From: Cupriavidus metallidurans CH34
Lineage (GTDB): Bacteria; Pseudomonadota; Gammaproteobacteria; Burkholderiales; Burkholderiaceae
NCBI RefSeq assembly: GCF_000196015.1
Contig: NC_007973.1
Coordinates: 2,356,001 to 2,420,000 of the forward strand
Length of the DNA: 64,000 nt
Direction of reading: 5' to 3'
A program made the translations under genes and the position numbers. Positions within the stretch are counted from its first letter, which is position 1. Each line of letters opens with the position of its first letter. The notes beneath the pieces are model-generated. The model had not been told where the DNA came from. It did not search any database and saw only the letters and a list, made by a program, of their open reading frames with translations. Of the stretch, positions 61,370-64,000 are shown in pieces.

Positions 61370-63082
61370 CTACTGCGCGCGGCTCGACTTGGATTTGGTC
61401 GCTGGCGTCGGCGACGACTTGCTTTCGCGCGTGGCGGACTTGCCCGACGACTTGCTCGTGGAACTGTGCGGCGAGGCCTCCACCACCACCCGCTTGCGGG
61501 GTTCGGCCTTGGCCGATCGCGACGACTTCTCGACCTTATCGTATTTCTCCGACTTTGCCACGGCCTGTGTCTTGCCACCCGACTTGCCATGTGGCGCGGC
61601 CTTGGCTGGCGTGTCGTCTTCGTCCCCGGCGCGCTCCGCCCGCATGGCGGCGGCGGAGTTCGGACGCAGCATCAGCACCAGACTCTGGCCGGCAACAAGC
61701 TTGCTGCCGGAGAGCTTGTTCCACGACTGCACCTGCTTGACCGACACGCCATAGCGACGCGCCACCGTGGACACCGTATCCTTGCGCCCCGCCCGCACCA
61801 CGACGCGCTTGGCGTCAGGCACGTCTGGCTCCACGGCCAGCATGGCCGTATCGACCAGCGATGCGCTGATGTCCTGGTCGTGGCGCTCGGTACGCGGAAT
61901 CATGACGGTCGAACCGGCTTTCAGGCGCATCCCCTTGGGAATCCGGTTGATCTCGCGCAGCGTGTCCACATCCACGTTGAGCCGCGCGGCCAGCGACTCC
62001 ACACGTTCACGGCTATCCACGGTCACCGCCGTCCAGCTCGACAACCCGCCACGATAGGTATTGAGGTTGTACTGGAAGCGCTCGGCGTTCTCGAACGGCA
62101 GCAGGATCTGCGGATTGGCCGCACCCAGGATCACCGGTCGGTTGAACGACGGATTGAGCGCCTTGAACTCGTCCAGCGGCATGTTGGCCAGCTTGGCAGC
62201 CAGCGCCACGTCGATATCCCGCGAGGTCGTGACCGTCACGAAGTACGGATGATCGGGGATCTCAGGCAGCCTGACGCCGTACGCGGCCGGGTTGGCGATG
62301 ATGTTCTTCACCGCCTGGAGCTTCGGCACGTAATAGCGCGTCTCGGTCGGCATGGTCAGGCTGGCGTAGTCCGTGGGCAGCCCCCGGGCCTGATTACGCG
62401 CGATGGCTCGCGACACGGCGCCTTCGCCCCAGTTGTAGGCGGCCAGCGCCAATTGCCAGTCGCCGAACATGTCGTAGAGCCGCTGCAGATAGTCGAGGGC
62501 CGCGTCGGTCGATGCCAGCACGTCGCGCCGCTCGTCGCGGAACATGTTCTGCTTGAGGTTGTACGTCTTGCCCGTGCTCGGGATGAACTGCCACATGCCG
62601 GCCGCCTTGGCCGTGGATTCCGCCTGGGGATTGAATGCGCTCTCCACGAACGGCAGCAGGGCCAGCTCGGTCGGCATCTTGCGCCGTTCGAGCTCCTCGA
62701 CGATGTGGTAGAGGTAGCGGCTCGACCGCCCCACCATCCGCTCCATATAGTCAGGGCGGGCCGCGTACCACTGCGTGCGATCATCGACCAGCGTGCCTTC
62801 CAGGTCGGGCATCGCGAAACCCTTGCGGATGCGGTCCCAGATATCGCTGGACGGCCCGCGCAGCCAGTCCACGCTGGACTGGTCGACATTCACGACGGTG
62901 GAACGGGATAACGTGCCGGCGCGGCCGGTGCTGTTGAGGGTATTGAGCGGGTCCTTCTTCGGACCGGATTCCAGGGCGGTCGGCGTGCCGGACAATTCGC
63001 CGGCGGGCGGTGTGGGTGTGCTGGCGCAGGCTGCAAGCAGCGTGGCACACGCAACTACCGCCAGAAATCGACCAAATCGCAT
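61370..63082 (-). CDS. mltD: membrane-bound lytic murein transglycosylase D (MltD-like)
   Basis: This 570-residue lipoprotein starts at ATG 63082; its signal ends in the lipobox LLAAC. The SLT domain at about 120-260 has the catalytic glutamate in PFVESAFNPQAESTAKAAGM followed by WQFIPSTGKTY, and AAYNWGEGAVSRAI. Two LysM repeats follow (RERVESLAARLNVDVDTLRE and KDTVSTVARRYGVSVKQVQS). A long lysine- and serine-rich tail of about 90 residues ends the protein. It cleaves peptidoglycan glycan strands from the outer-membrane side. gloB lies just upstream on the same strand. Confidence 0.93.
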   Translation of the reverse strand: MRFGRFLAVVACATLLAACASTPTPPAGELSGTPTALESGPKKDPLNTLNSTGRAGTLSRSTVVNVDQSSVDWLRGPSSDIWDRIRKGFAMPDLEGTLVDDRTQWYAARPDYMERMVGRSSRYLYHIVEELERRKMPTELALLPFVESAFNPQAESTAKAAGMWQFIPSTGKTYNLKQNMFRDERRDVLASTDAALDYLQRLYDMFGDWQLALAAYNWGEGAVSRAIARNQARGLPTDYASLTMPTETRYYVPKLQAVKNIIANPAAYGVRLPEIPDHPYFVTVTTSRDIDVALAAKLANMPLDEFKALNPSFNRPVILGAANPQILLPFENAERFQYNLNTYRGGLSSWTAVTVDSRERVESLAARLNVDVDTLREINRIPKGMRLKAGSTVMIPRTERHDQDISASLVDTAMLAVEPDVPDAKRVVVRAGRKDTVSTVARRYGVSVKQVQSWNKLSGSKLVAGQSLVLMLRPNSAAAMRAERAGDEDDTPAKAAPHGKSGGKTQAVAKSEKYDKVEKSSRSAKAEPRKRVVVEASPHSSTSKSSGKSATRESKSSPTPATKSKSSRAQ

Positions 63083-63218
63083 TAAGTTCTCTGAAAGTGA
63101 CGCCAAAAAGTTGGCCTGATGCTATGGAAAAGCCCCCCTCGCGTCAATGAGATTTTCCCCATGATGCAATTTGAATCAATTGCCCCGCCCAGCCCGCAAC
63201 CGGATTGTCCCATCCGCA

Positions 63219-64000
63219 TTAACGAAAGCCGTCCTTCCAGCCTCGCAGCGCACCAAAAGCCGCGGCGTCACCGCTCACGTCACCGCCCTGCGCCCGCACA
63301 GCCTGGCGGACCGTGGACTCGCGGGACCGCAAGAACGGATTGACCGCGCGCTCGTGCGCCACGGTCGTTGGCACGGTAGGCGTGCCGGCCTCGCGCAGGA
63401 TATCCACCCGCGCCGCCCACGCCGCCAGATCCGGGTTGGCCGGCTCGACGGCCTGGGCAAAGCGGACGTTGCTGCGCGTGTACTCGTGGGCGCAGTAGAC
63501 GCGCGTGTCGCCGGGCAGTGCCGCGAGCTTGTCCAGGGATGCCAGCATCTGGGCCGGCGTGCCTTCGAACAGGCGCCCGCAGCCGCTGGCGAACAGCGTG
63601 TCGCCACAGAACACCACGGGGCCGGCGCCAGGCAGGTCGCCGACATAGGCCACATGGCCTGCGGTGTGACCCGGAACATCCAGTACCCGGAACGTCACTG
63701 CCGGATGACGCAGCGTGACCGTGTCGCCTTCGCGCACGGCCTGCGTGCGGTGGCCAATTCGCTCGCCTTGCGGACCGATCACCGGCAGCGGCTCGCCGTT
63801 CGGCCCACTCGGATGACGCGCGAGGAGGTCTGATACACCACCTTGGTGATCCCCATGGTGATGGGTGATTACAATAGCGCCCAGTGCCAGCCCGCGTTGC
63901 GCCAGAAACTGCTCGACCGGTGCGGCCTCGCCTGGGTCCACCACGGCCGCGCTATGCCCGTCGTGGATTGCCCAGATATAGTTGTCCTGAAAGGCGGGGA
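63219..64000 (-). CDS. gloB: hydroxyacylglutathione hydrolase GloB (5' end beyond window)
   Basis: The frame is open to the last base, so a few N-terminal residues are missing; about 260 are visible. The metallo-beta-lactamase motif [10 protein letters not shown], the later [32 protein letters not shown] and [15 protein letters not shown] give all metal ligands. The C-terminal NPFLR is the glutathione-site motif of glyoxalase II. It hydrolyses S-lactoylglutathione in methylglyoxal detoxification. The frame begins [10 protein letters not shown], as expected close to the start, and mltD follows. Confidence 0.95.
   Translation of the reverse strand, partial: PAFQDNYIWAIHDGHSAAVVDPGEAAPVEQFLAQRGLALGAIVITHHHGDHQGGVSDLLARHPSGPNGEPLPVIGPQGERIGHRTQAVREGDTVTLRHPAVTFRVLDVPGHTAGHVAYVGDLPGAGPVVFCGDTLFASGCGRLFEGTPAQMLASLDKLAALPGDTRVYCAHEYTRSNVRFAQAVEPANPDLAAWAARVDILREAGTPTVPTTVAHERAVNPFLRSRESTVRQAVRAQGGDVSGDAAAFGALRGWKDGFR

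Noticed and set aside
61277..62911. 544-codon frame antisense to mltD
   Set aside because: mltD has a lipobox, SLT and LysM motifs; the opposite frame is a composition artefact.

Overview
The window reads as a stretch of chromosome from a betaproteobacterium of the Burkholderiaceae, most likely a Cupriavidus or close relative. This is an inference from gene content and order (pst-pho-ppk-ppx next to glmM-folP-ftsH-rlmE-yhbY, carA-leuE-carB-greA, an aerobic aminobenzoyl-CoA operon) and from high-GC codon use outside the island. No rRNA marker is present to prove it.

Positions 709-22054 are a mobile genomic island of about 21.3 kb inserted inside a tRNA-Arg(TCT) gene. The host gene is split: its 5' part is at 22051-22106 and its 3' part, with encoded CCA, at 689-713. 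Joined, the halves give a complete cloverleaf. The island carries a different, intact tRNA-Arg(TCT) at its right edge (21926-21999), next to a three-gene recombination module (gmtY-gmtZ-gmtX-like, 16325-21771). Its ends carry imperfect inverted repeats and a short GAACC direct repeat.

The island cargo is mostly anti-phage defence. It contains a short prokaryotic Argonaute with a DUF4365/DREN-APAZ nuclease partner (SPARDA type, 4306-7073), a single-gene HTH-plus-P-loop GTPase-like protein (7695-9827), and a complete four-gene Qat system (9944-14686). To their left lie an XRE repressor with a palindromic operator and several unrecognised genes, one with a possible ADP-ribosyltransferase-like N-terminus. 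To their right lie a small zinc-ribbon protein and a probably frameshifted HTH gene.

From 22181 to the end the window is host chromosome. First come a diguanylate cyclase, tRNA-Pro(TGG), a structured RNA or leader in front of infA, sixA, and an ornithine-lipid acyltransferase (olsB). The phosphate block follows: ppx and ppk diverge, with a Pho-box-like site between them, and phoR-phoB-phoU-pstBACS runs on the minus strand under two Pho boxes. Next are glmM-folP, ftsH, rlmE, yhbY, a DUF4149 membrane protein, greA, and carB/leuE-like/carA behind a strong sigma70-type promoter.

A compact minus-strand operon (50335-58119) then encodes a CoA-dependent aerobic route for 2-aminobenzoate or a similar aromatic acid: ligase, two-domain monooxygenase/reductase, SDR, enoyl-CoA hydratase, acyl-CoA dehydrogenase, thioesterase and RidA. 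A near-perfect AT-rich palindrome lies upstream. The window closes with prpE, a GDPD-like lipoprotein lacking the usual catalytic residues, mltD and the 3' part of gloB. Very long open frames antisense to ppk, carB and the acyl-CoA genes are by-products of high-GC codon use and were not annotated.
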